Below the pieces are notes generated by a model, which searched no databases, was not told the DNA's origin, and worked only from the letters and a program-made list of their open reading frames with translations. A DNA stretch of 64,000 nucleotides from UBA6398 sp963644855. Its GTDB lineage: Bacteria > Bacteroidota > Bacteroidia > Bacteroidales > Bacteroidaceae. The DNA lies in the NCBI GenBank assembly GCA_963644855.1, contig CAVIQL010000005.1, forward strand, positions 1-64,000, in the 5' to 3' direction. The first letter of the stretch is position 1, and every line of letters starts with the position of its first letter. Below, in pieces: positions 37,746 to 45,602 of the stretch. The position numbers were made by a program, and so were the translations under genes.

Positions 37746-39038
37746 TTACAGATGCCATTCGCCTCTCATTGGCTGATAAATCATTGCTGTTGCATCGGGA
37801 TCGCCGGTGAATGTGCCTGTTACAGGATCGTAGTTCAACACTTTGCGGTTGAGTCGCAAGGCTATTGCAGCCATGTTTACCAGTGTACAACTGCGGTGTC
37901 CGTTTATTTCGTTGAGCGCGAACTTTTGGCGCGTGCGTATACATTCTATAAAGTCGGTGCGTTGCGGTTCGGGATCGGGCATTTCGGCTATTTTGTTCAT
38001 TACATCGGGAATTGTGCATTCAAATCCTTTGTAAACTTTTCCTTTGGGACCTTCGATATATGGTGTTTTGCCCGGAGATTCATAGCCTTCGCCTTCGAGT
38101 ACAATTTGACAGCCATCTGCATAAGTATATGTTATCTTATGCCAAATTCCTACGGCATCTGGGTGTTGCTGCGGGGCGTCTACTTCGATTTTTATAGGCG
38201 ATTCATCGTCTTTATCCAGGAGATATTGTACGGGGTCGAGGTAATGTTGTCCCATGTCGGTGAGTCCGCCGCCATCGTAGTCCCAATATCCGCGGAATGT
38301 TTGGTGTGTGCGGTGCAGGTTGTAGGGCTTGTAGGGAGCAGGACCGAGCCACATGTCATAATCTAAGCGCGAAGGCACTTGTTGTGGCTCAAGATTTTCT
38401 TTACCAACCCAGAAGAATTTCCATGTAAAGCCTGTGGTTCCCGATACGGTGAATTTCAGAGGCCAGCCGAGCAGTCCGCTTTTCACGAGTTTCTTTAGCG
38501 GGCTTACGGTTGTGCCAAGTCCGTAGAATGTATCGGTGAAGCGGAACCAGGTGTTGAGTCGGAAAATTCTGTTGTATCTTTTCACGGCTTCTTTTACGGC
38601 GCGACCTTCGCCGATGGTGCGTGTCATTGGTTTCTCACACCAGATGTCTTTGCCGGCTCTTGCTGCTTCGATAGCCATAAGCGCGTGCCAATGTGGTGGA
38701 GTTGCAATGTGAACAACGTCAACGTTGGGATCTTTTACGAGATCGCGAAAGTCGTGATAGGTCTTGCAATCTTCGTTGAATTTCTTTTTTGCCGAAGTTT
38801 TGGCAATGTTCAAATGCTCACTGTCAACGTCGCAAAGAGCTACAAGACGGCAGTATTTGTCGCTCGTAAAGTGGTATGACGAACGGCCAATGCCTCCTAC
38901 GCCAATGATACCCTTTGTCAACTGATCGCTTGGGGCAACATATCCGTTGCCGCCCAACACACTGCGCGGAACTATGGAGAAGAGTCCTATTCCGCCAACT
39001 GTTTTCAAGAAATTTCTTCTGTTTGTCTTCATACTCAT
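37746..39038 (-). CDS. Tat-exported Gfo/Idh/MocA-family oxidoreductase
   Basis: 430 aa NAD(P)-type sugar oxidoreductase. N-terminal twin-arginine signal (NRRNFLKTVGG), then the Rossmann motif GIIGVGGIG, and EKPMTRT with the family Lys of the active site. The C-terminal part carries GGLTDMGQHYLD. Pairing with the HEAT-DUF1080 gene suggests oxidation of a glycoside to its 3-keto form for later cleavage, as known for Gfo/Idh plus DUF1080 loci. The start at 39038 (MSMKTNRRN) is ordinary; a second ATG at 39032 is equally possible. A TAATTTTG box (minus) lies at 39064-39071. Confidence 0.88.
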   Translation of the reverse strand: MSMKTNRRNFLKTVGGIGLFSIVPRSVLGGNGYVAPSDQLTKGIIGVGGIGRSSYHFTSDKYCRLVALCDVDSEHLNIAKTSAKKKFNEDCKTYHDFRDLVKDPNVDVVHIATPPHWHALMAIEAARAGKDIWCEKPMTRTIGEGRAVKEAVKRYNRIFRLNTWFRFTDTFYGLGTTVSPLKKLVKSGLLGWPLKFTVSGTTGFTWKFFWVGKENLEPQQVPSRLDYDMWLGPAPYKPYNLHRTHQTFRGYWDYDGGGLTDMGQHYLDPVQYLLDKDDESPIKIEVDAPQQHPDAVGIWHKITYTYADGCQIVLEGEGYESPGKTPYIEGPKGKVYKGFECTIPDVMNKIAEMPDPEPQRTDFIECIRTRQKFALNEINGHRSCTLVNMAAIALRLNRKVLNYDPVTGTFTGDPDATAMIYQPMRGEWHL

Positions 39039-39300
39039 CGATGATAAACTTATGCTTATGACGCAAAATTACACATTTATAACAACAAAAAGCATTGTTC
39101 AACGTTCCAAAAACAAAAGTTTGCGAAAAAGTTTTGCTTTTCCTTGATATTTTTTGTGGAGTGAGCCGTAATTTCAAACACAACTGTCGTTTTGAACGTT
39201 TTTTGTGCTTTCTTGTCAAACTTTTGACCGATTTAGACCTAAGTTCATCGGGGTATTGGAAAAGGTTTTCGGGGTGTGCTAAAAAGCGCAAGATTTCGCG

Positions 39301-39387
39301 TTTTTCTAATGTCTGACCTTTTTTAAAAAAGGTCAGACATTAGAAAAATAATATCAGACATTGTTCAAACGAAAAGCCTTATGTTTT
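39301..39387. repeat. 21-bp phased repeat array I with 48-bp perfect palindrome
   Basis: Units centred at 39314, 39335, 39356 and 39377: AATGTCTGACCTT, AAGGTCAGACATT, AATATCAGACATT and GAAAAGCCTTATG. The first two units plus flanks form a perfect 48-bp palindrome at 39301-39348. It lies in a divergent gap, so it is not simply a terminator. The rest of 39039-39510 has promoters for both neighbours and no gene. Confidence 0.92.
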
Positions 39388-39459
39388 TTTCGCGATGAAA
39401 TAACGTCGCTTTTGAGAACTTAGACGGGCATAAATAGGGCTGTTTCAGAAAAGAAATAT

Positions 39460-39467
39460 TATCTTTG
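39460..39467 (+). promoter_or_regulatory. -7 element of the subtilase-xseA-xseB unit
   Basis: TATCTTTG fits the Bacteroidetes -7 consensus 43 bp before the ATG. No good TTTG is seen at the expected -33 spacing. Confidence 0.5.
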
Positions 39468-39510
39468 AAGCCAAATTCATTATCAAAGAAATTAAAGGTT
39501 AAGGCAAACG

Positions 39511-40926
39511 ATGAAAATGAAATACGCCCTTATATTGCTTACGGCAATTATATGGTTTTTACCGGCAAATATCCAGGCGCAGGAACGCGTATACGCAGCT
39601 GATATTTTGGCAAAGGAACAAGCGCCTCGCGCATATAAATATCGTGTTTACTTCAAAGACAAAAAGAATTCGCCTTATCGTAAAAGCCACCCCGAGAAAT
39701 TTTTGTCGCAAAAGGCATTGCAACGGCGCGCAAAGTGGAAACTCAAGATTGACAACCACGATTTGCCTGTTAGCCCCCAATATATAAACGACATTGCAGC
39801 AAAGGGCGTGAAAGTTCTTTGCGTGAGCAAGTGGAACAACACGGCGCTTGTGCAGAGTGAAGATAGTGCGAAACTCGAAAACCTTGCTACGCTTTCCTAT
39901 GTGGATAGTGTGAAGAAAGTTTTCCACGACATTGTTTTCTCTCCAGTAACTCCGGATTCCTTACGCTTCACGTGGCTCAACGACTCTACCATGTTTTGCT
40001 CCGAATATTATGGATACGCCCAAGAACAAATCGAAATGCTCAACGGACATAGGCTTCACAATCTCGGCTTTCGCGGCAAGGGAATGACAATAGCCATTAT
40101 TGATGGTGGATTTCACAATGCCGATACCGTGAAGTTGCTCAACAATGTCAAGATACTTGGTACCCACAATTTCGTTCGCCCAGAGCGTAGCGTTTATACC
40201 GAAAATCAACACGGCACCAACGTACTTTCGTGCATGGGAGCCAATAAGCCCGGTTCCATTGTGGGAACTGCGCCCGATGCAGAGTATTGGCTTTTGGTTA
40301 GCGAAGACGAATATACCGAAACTCCCGCAGAAGAAGACACTTGGGCGGCAGCTTTGGAATATGCCGACAGTGTGGGAGTAGACGTTGTGAACAGTTCTTT
40401 GGGCTACAACATTTTCAACGACTCCACAATGAGTGTGAAATACAATGAACTCGACGGAAAAACCCACCTTATAAGCCGCAGCGCATCGCTTGCCGCATCG
40501 CGCGGAATTTTAGTGGTAAACAGCGCCGGCAATTCGGGCGATGATCCGTGGAGAAAGATAGGAATTCCTGCCGATGCCCGCGATATGCTCACCGTAGGTG
40601 CGGTCTACGATGCACAAAAGTTCGCATTCTTTACCTCGGTAGGCTTCTCGGCCGACGGAAGAGTAAAGCCCGATGTCTCGGCACGCGGTTTGTTTTCTAC
40701 GGTAGTAAGAGATAACGGCCGAATAGGCTATGCCAACGGAACTTCATTCTCTTCGCCCATAACGGCAGGCATGGTGGCGTGCTTGATGCAGGCTTTGCCA
40801 AAATTGAAGCCCACAGAGATTATCGAACTTCTCCATCAGTGTGGCGATCGTTACGAACATCCGGACAATATATTCGGATATGGTGTGCCCGATTACTACA
40901 AAGCATATCTTAAAGGTAGGCGTTGA
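39511..40926 (+). CDS. secreted subtilisin-like serine protease (S8)
   Basis: 471 aa with signal peptide ending NIQAQ. The pro-region (about 25-180) includes SQKALQRRAKWKLKID, typical of Bacteroidetes S8 proteins. Catalytic residues are Asp198 (AIIDGGF), His234 (NQHGTNVLS), Asn341 (NSAGNSG) and Ser412 (GTSFSSPITAG). It ends with a short basic stretch and has no T9SS tail, so it is probably periplasmic. Its TGA stop overlaps the xseA ATG (TGATG), which makes the protease the first gene of an operon with exonuclease VII, an odd pairing. Confidence 0.92.
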   Translation: MKMKYALILLTAIIWFLPANIQAQERVYAADILAKEQAPRAYKYRVYFKDKKNSPYRKSHPEKFLSQKALQRRAKWKLKIDNHDLPVSPQYINDIAAKGVKVLCVSKWNNTALVQSEDSAKLENLATLSYVDSVKKVFHDIVFSPVTPDSLRFTWLNDSTMFCSEYYGYAQEQIEMLNGHRLHNLGFRGKGMTIAIIDGGFHNADTVKLLNNVKILGTHNFVRPERSVYTENQHGTNVLSCMGANKPGSIVGTAPDAEYWLLVSEDEYTETPAEEDTWAAALEYADSVGVDVVNSSLGYNIFNDSTMSVKYNELDGKTHLISRSASLAASRGILVVNSAGNSGDDPWRKIGIPADARDMLTVGAVYDAQKFAFFTSVGFSADGRVKPDVSARGLFSTVVRDNGRIGYANGTSFSSPITAGMVACLMQALPKLKPTEIIELLHQCGDRYEHPDNIFGYGVPDYYKAYLKGRR

Positions 40927-42296
40927 TGGAAAAAGCAATGCGACTTTTTGAACTTCTGCAGCATGTGCGCCTCGCAATATCACGCACACTGCCCGCAACA
41001 TACTGGGTGGTAGCTGAAATAAGCGAAGGACGGCAAAATGTAAACGGTCATTTCTATTGCAAATTCATTGAAAAAAACGCAGAAGGGCAAGACGTTGCAT
41101 CGGTAAACGGTGTGGTTTGGGCAGGAAAGTATTTTGAACTAAAACAAAAGTTTGAACGCGAAACCAGACAACTTTTCGCCGCAGGAATAAAGGTTCTCGT
41201 AAACGTAAAAGTCAATTTTCACGAACGTTATGGGCTTTCTCTTGTGGTTAATGACATAGATTCTTCGTTCACTCTCGGAGATATGGTGCGCCGGCGCAGA
41301 CTTATTCTTGCGCAATTGGCAAAAGATGGCGTTGCCGACATGAATAAATCGCTCAAATTGCCACGCCCGTTGATGCGGATTGCAGTAATTACGAGCGAAA
41401 CGGCTGCTGGTTACGGTGATTTCTGTAATCATTTGAAGACAAACGGAGCTGCGTTTAAATTCACCACAAAACTTTTTCCCGCAATCATGCAAGGGGACAA
41501 CGTTGAGCAATCTGTGATTTCCGCCCTCAATAGTGTTGCCGCCGAAGCCCATCTTTGGGACGCCGTTGCCATAATTCGTGGAGGCGGGGCGGTAAGTGAT
41601 TTAAACGGTTTCGAGTCGTATTTGCTCGCCACCAATGTTGCGCAATTTGTTTTGCCTGTAATAACGGGAATTGGTCATGAAAGAGATGAAACAGTGATAG
41701 ATCTTGTGGCTAACACTCGCTGCAAAACTCCTACGGCGGTGGCTGATTTTATCGTAATGTGCGCCCAAAAAGAAACAGAAATGCTCAACGCTTTTACAAG
41801 ACGCCTTCATCGGGCTGCCACACAGAATGTATCGGCACAAAAGCAGCGTATGGCATACACGATATCGCGCATAGCACCGGCTTTCTCGCACAAATGCAAA
41901 ATTTCGGGCTATGAACTTGAACGTTTGTTGCTTCGTGTTCCGCGCGCTGTCAAAGATGTTTGTGCCAGAGAGGAATCCCGATGCGAAAAACTTGCGATGA
42001 AAATAGAAATGCTCGCGCTGAATTCTTTGCGAATGCAGGATACTGAAATCGCGCGCAGGGTTGAAAGATTGAAAAGAAGCGTTGGATTGTTGCTGCAAAC
42101 TCAAAAAACGCGTGTGGATACCTTTGACAAAAGCATAAAACTTGCCGGACCGGAAAGAGTGTTTCGTTTGGGATTTTCTTTGACCACGATAAACGGAAAA
42201 GCAGTGGTTGATGCAGCGCAGTTAAAGCCTGGCGACAAGATAACAACGCGTTTTGCCAAGGGAGAAACGATTAGTGTGGTAGAGAAATCGAATTGA
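40926..42296 (+). CDS. xseA: exodeoxyribonuclease VII large subunit
   Basis: 456 aa. An OB-fold N-terminal domain (TYWVVAEISEGRQNVNGHFYCKFIEK, split across the motif) is followed by the catalytic domain with AVITSETAAGYGDF, AIIRGGGAVSDLNGFESYLLA and GIGHERDETVIDLVA, then a coiled coil and the C-terminal cap. With XseB it degrades single-stranded DNA. Translation probably starts at the ATG overlapping the protease stop; a TTG sits just before. Confidence 0.95.
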   Translation: MEKAMRLFELLQHVRLAISRTLPATYWVVAEISEGRQNVNGHFYCKFIEKNAEGQDVASVNGVVWAGKYFELKQKFERETRQLFAAGIKVLVNVKVNFHERYGLSLVVNDIDSSFTLGDMVRRRRLILAQLAKDGVADMNKSLKLPRPLMRIAVITSETAAGYGDFCNHLKTNGAAFKFTTKLFPAIMQGDNVEQSVISALNSVAAEAHLWDAVAIIRGGGAVSDLNGFESYLLATNVAQFVLPVITGIGHERDETVIDLVANTRCKTPTAVADFIVMCAQKETEMLNAFTRRLHRAATQNVSAQKQRMAYTISRIAPAFSHKCKISGYELERLLLRVPRAVKDVCAREESRCEKLAMKIEMLALNSLRMQDTEIARRVERLKRSVGLLLQTQKTRVDTFDKSIKLAGPERVFRLGFSLTTINGKAVVDAAQLKPGDKITTRFAKGETISVVEKSN

Positions 42297-42313
42297 AAAC
42301 AACAATATAATAT

Positions 42314-42568
42314 ATGGAAGAAAAAAAACTTACTTACGCCGAAGCGATGAACGAACTTGAAAACATCGTGGAGCGCGTGGAGAGAAACGAAATGGATATT
42401 GACGACCTAACGGAAAGGTTGAAACGCGCGCAGGAACTAGTAAGATTTTGCCGCGAACGTTTGTTGAAAACCGAAGAGGAGGTTAAGAACATTTTGTCGT
42501 CAGATGATTTGAAAACTTCGTCCGACACCGCTTCGCGCGAGGCGCAAAATACGTTCTCAGAGTTTTAA
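42314..42568 (+). CDS. xseB: exodeoxyribonuclease VII small subunit
   Basis: 84 aa helical protein with the XseB pattern LTYAEAMNELENIVERVE, MDIDDLTERLKRAQELVRFCRERL. Binds the XseA coiled coil. Starts 17 bp after xseA. The Ser/Thr-rich tail after residue 62 is longer than the family core. Confidence 0.93.
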   Translation: MEEKKLTYAEAMNELENIVERVERNEMDIDDLTERLKRAQELVRFCRERLLKTEEEVKNILSSDDLKTSSDTASREAQNTFSEF

Positions 42569-42603
42569 TTCATATGTCTGATAACTGATATTGGAGAAAT
42601 TAC

Positions 42604-42611
42604 TACCTTTG
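42604..42611 (+). promoter_or_regulatory. -7 element of the coiled-coil membrane protein gene
   Basis: TACCTTTG, 38 bp before the ATG at 42650, fits the Bacteroidetes -7 box. It suggests the gene is transcribed separately from xseB. Confidence 0.5.
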
Positions 42612-42649
42612 CCTTTGATATAACGTAGCGTTTCAATCATACCACAATC

Positions 42650-43528
42650 ATGAACAAGAAAAAGATAATCATTCCCGCAGCGATAATAATAATTCTTTTG
42701 CTCGGGGGATTGGGATACACAATCTATAATTTGCAGCAGCAGAAAAAAACTAACTCAGATTTGCAGCAACTTGCCACACTCGATAAAAAAGAAATGGAGA
42801 ACGAGTATTCGCAGTTTGCCTTGCAATACGACGAACTCAAACGTTCCATCAAAAACGATTCGCTCATGCAGCAACTAACAAAGGAACAGCAGCGCACACA
42901 AGACCTTCTTGCAGAGTTGAAACAGACTAAAAGCGATGATGCACGCGAAATTACACGTCTGAAAAAGGAACTCGCCACCGTGCGTGCCGTTTTGAGAAGC
43001 TACATATTGCAAGTCGATTCGCTACAACGCATGAACACTGCGCTTGCCGACGAGAATCAAAAGGTGAAAGCCCAATACAACGAAGCTACATCGCAAATCT
43101 CAAACCTCAACACCGAGAAGGCTAATCTTTCGCAGAAAGTGGCGATTGCCTCACAGCTTGACGCAACGGGAATATCGGTTCAGGCACAAAACAAACGTAA
43201 CAAGAACGCAAAGAAAATAAAGGATGTGCGTAGGTTTGTGGTTCATTTCACGATAACCAAGAACATCACAGCCTCGACAGGCAACCGTAATATTTATGTT
43301 CGCCTTTTGCAGCCCACCAATTCGGTTGTAAATCCGTCGGGCTCGTTCAATTATGAAAACAAGAGCCTGCAATTCTCGGCATCAAAGGTTATAGAATATA
43401 CAGGTGAGGAACAGAGCGTAACTCTCTACGTTCCTGTAGGCGAAACATTGAGCGCGGGAACATATCGTTGCGATATCTTTGCCGACGGACAGAATATAGG
43501 CACTGGCTCAGTGAGTATAGACAAATAA
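42650..43528 (+). CDS. membrane-anchored coiled-coil protein of unknown function
   Basis: 292 aa. One N-terminal membrane anchor (IIIPAAIIIILLLGGLGYTIY), a long coiled coil from about 28 to 175 rich in Gln, Lys and Glu, and a C-terminal beta domain (FVVHFTITKNITASTGNRNIYV, then VTLYVPVGETLSAGTYRCDIFADG). The topology suggests a periplasmic sensor or spacer protein. I recognise no named family; similar proteins occur in Bacteroidetes. It has its own promoter and a strong terminator. Confidence 0.75.
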   Translation: MNKKKIIIPAAIIIILLLGGLGYTIYNLQQQKKTNSDLQQLATLDKKEMENEYSQFALQYDELKRSIKNDSLMQQLTKEQQRTQDLLAELKQTKSDDAREITRLKKELATVRAVLRSYILQVDSLQRMNTALADENQKVKAQYNEATSQISNLNTEKANLSQKVAIASQLDATGISVQAQNKRNKNAKKIKDVRRFVVHFTITKNITASTGNRNIYVRLLQPTNSVVNPSGSFNYENKSLQFSASKVIEYTGEEQSVTLYVPVGETLSAGTYRCDIFADGQNIGTGSVSIDK

Positions 43529-43551
43529 TGGTTGGGTATCAATCCAACGGC

Positions 43552-43580
43552 AAGCGGGAAAGACATTGTCTTTCCCGCTT
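43552..43580 (+). terminator. terminator of the coiled-coil protein gene
   Basis: Perfect 13-bp stem AAGCGGGAAAGAC (43552-43564) with GTCTTTCCCGCTT (43568-43580), 3-nt loop, then TTT. It lies 24 bp after the stop. Confidence 0.9.
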
Positions 43581-43670
43581 TTTAAATTCCCCAATGGCTC
43601 CTTATTACAATGGGTAACGTTTTCTTTCGTTTGTTTCGGTGTTTTCCTGCGTTTTTCAGTGGATTATGCG

Positions 43671-43838
43671 GAAAGAAAAGGCATCTTGTAATGATACAAA
43701 AGTATATGCGTTTTCTAAGTCGGCATTTCGTAAAAATACCAAGGCATCTAATTTGAATTAGATGCCTTGGTATTTAAATTATATCCGATGTCGTTTTTAA
43801 CGATATTTGATGCCTTTCAAAGAGCATGGTTGGGTAAT
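43671..43838. repeat. 21-bp phased repeat array J (up to eight units)
   Basis: Core centres fall at 43681, 43702, 43723, 43744, 43765, 43786, 43807 and 43828, all 21 bp apart; the middle four are clear and the outer ones degenerate. Units at 43744 and 43765 make the hairpin AAATACCAAGGCATCTAATT (43734-43753) with its exact complement (43756-43775), which may terminate both convergent genes. The array nearly fills the gap between the coiled-coil gene's terminator and ispF. Confidence 0.85.
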
Positions 43839-43851
43839 AAAAAACGCGCGG

Positions 43852-44331
43852 TTATTCTTCAAAAACCATAGCTACGGCATAGGCCGAAATACCTTCGCTG
43901 CGCCCTGTGAAACCGAGCTTTTCGGTGGTGGTGGCTTTTACCGACACATCTTTCGCGGGGATTTCGAGACACAAGGCAATACATTCCTGCATTTGCGGAA
44001 TGAAATCTTTGAGTTTGGGGCGTTCCAGACAAATTGTCAAATCAATATTGCCTATCGTAAAGCCTTTTTCCCTCAGAATATCGAGAGTAGCCCTAAGTAA
44101 AGCCTTGCTGTCGGCTCCACGATATCTTTCGTCGGTATCAGGAAAGTGATAGCCAATATCCCGAAGCGCTGCCGCGCCGAGAAGTGCGTCGATAACGGCA
44201 TGAAGTGCTACATCGGCATCGCTATGTCCGAGAAGCCCGAGCGGATAGTCAATCTTGATGCCGCCAAGCCATAGTTCGCGATTCTCAACAAGGCGATGCA
44301 CGTCAAATCCAAATCCTATACGTGGTTTCAT
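43852..44331 (-). CDS. ispF: 2-C-methyl-D-erythritol 2,4-cyclodiphosphate synthase
   Basis: MEP-pathway enzyme forming the cyclic diphosphate for isoprenoid synthesis. 159 aa from the ATG at 44331 (MKPRIGFGFDVHRL), with metal ligands Asp10 and His12, the GLLGHSDADVALHA motif, and the C-terminal TTEKLGFTGRSEGI. Linkage to porV and porU upstream matches Porphyromonas gingivalis order (porU, porV, ispF). Confidence 0.95.
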   Translation of the reverse strand: MKPRIGFGFDVHRLVENRELWLGGIKIDYPLGLLGHSDADVALHAVIDALLGAAALRDIGYHFPDTDERYRGADSKALLRATLDILREKGFTIGNIDLTICLERPKLKDFIPQMQECIALCLEIPAKDVSVKATTTEKLGFTGRSEGISAYAVAMVFEE

Positions 44332-44351
44332 TGTGGTATGCAGTAAAAAAT

Positions 44352-44379
44352 GGAGGCACAACTTCAACAGTTGTCCTCC
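44352..44379 (-). terminator. hairpin between porV and ispF
   Basis: Stem GGAGG-c-ACAACT (44352-44363) with AGTTGT-CCTCC (44369-44379), one bulge. On the minus strand it is followed by ATTTTTTACTG, so it looks like a terminator or attenuator after porV, 20 bp before the ispF start. Confidence 0.7.
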
Positions 44380-44402
44380 TATATGTTTGTTTTAATAAAT
44401 TG

Positions 44403-45566
44403 TCATCTGCGCGAGAACAGGTCTTTAATCCCGTCGAAATCGAATGCGAGCGAAACTCTCAAAGTTTGGTCGAGCGGGTTGCTTGCAGCCGTTGACAAAA
44501 CATAGCCGGCATCGATTGAGAACACATTCATGCGAAAACCTGCACCGACAGTAAAATATTTACGGTTGCCCTTGTCCTTGTTCTCATCGTGATAACCCGC
44601 ACGAAGAATGAACTTGTCGTTGTAAGTATACTCAACGCCCACACTCCATTGTATTTCCTTTAATTCTTCGCTGAATCCTCCTGGCGCATCTCCGAAACTT
44701 TTGAAAATACCAGTGATGGGCGACATATCATAATAGTCTTTCTGCAAACGTTGTTGGTAACTTTCGTCGCTTTCATCGTCTTTCTGTCGTGGCATAGTGG
44801 GAACTAATAATTTGTTGAGGTCTACGCCAAACGCAATCTTGTTGTATTCGTTGATAGGAACAAGGTAGTTTACACCCAAACGCAAGTTCGTTGGAATGAA
44901 ATACGAGTTTTCGTCTCCGAATTTCATTTTACTACCGATATTACTTATATTCATACCAAAAGCCAACTGACATTCGCGGCTTCCCATCACTACATATTTA
45001 TTGTAGTATAGGGCAAGGTCGGCAGCAAAAGCGTTTCCGGGCTTTGAATCATCGGAATAGTTTCCGCTAAGGTCGGAACGGAGATAACGCAAAGCAATTG
45101 CCGCAGAAAGATTCTCGCTCAACATTCGCGAAACACCTATATCAAAAGCCAATTCATAGGGCTTTATCGTGAGATTGTCGCCTGCATCGACTTCGCCAAG
45201 CGAAAAATAGCGCAACGAAGAGGATATCGCTGTGTAATCACCCAATCTCATGTATCCGGCAACGTATCCAAGGTCAATATCGTTTACTATCTTGCGAAGC
45301 CAAGGCGTATAGTTCACGGCAATACCTGCGCGACTTATACAGAATGGGTATTTCGCGGGGTTCCAAGCCTGTGAGTTTACATCGGGATCGGTCGCCGCAC
45401 CGATATCACCCAAACCTCCGGCACGCGCATCGGCTCCAATTTTCAGAGAATTGACTGCCGTGCTCACGGGATTGAATTTGTCTTTCTCACCATCGGCATT
45501 GGCATCAACCGTGTATGCCAAAAATGCAGCGAGGACTATTGCTATCTTGTATTTCATCTTTCTCAT
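44403..45566 (-). CDS. porV: type IX secretion system outer-membrane protein PorV
   Basis: 387 aa outer-membrane beta-barrel of the FadL-like fold. Signal peptide ends VDANA, then the family opening AVNSLKIGADARAGGLGDIGAATDPDVNSQAWNPAKY (contains the LxIGADARAGGMG-type motif) and many alternating beta strands to the terminal Phe/Arg. PorV shuttles T9SS cargo and works with PorU. It starts 36 bp after porU. A second ATG three codons in is possible. Confidence 0.93.
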   Translation of the reverse strand: MRKMKYKIAIVLAAFLAYTVDANADGEKDKFNPVSTAVNSLKIGADARAGGLGDIGAATDPDVNSQAWNPAKYPFCISRAGIAVNYTPWLRKIVNDIDLGYVAGYMRLGDYTAISSSLRYFSLGEVDAGDNLTIKPYELAFDIGVSRMLSENLSAAIALRYLRSDLSGNYSDDSKPGNAFAADLALYYNKYVVMGSRECQLAFGMNISNIGSKMKFGDENSYFIPTNLRLGVNYLVPINEYNKIAFGVDLNKLLVPTMPRQKDDESDESYQQRLQKDYYDMSPITGIFKSFGDAPGGFSEELKEIQWSVGVEYTYNDKFILRAGYHDENKDKGNRKYFTVGAGFRMNVFSIDAGYVLSTAASNPLDQTLRVSLAFDFDGIKDLFSRR

Positions 45567-45602
45567 TACGTGAATAACACATTTATAAAACTCACAACGG
45601 CT

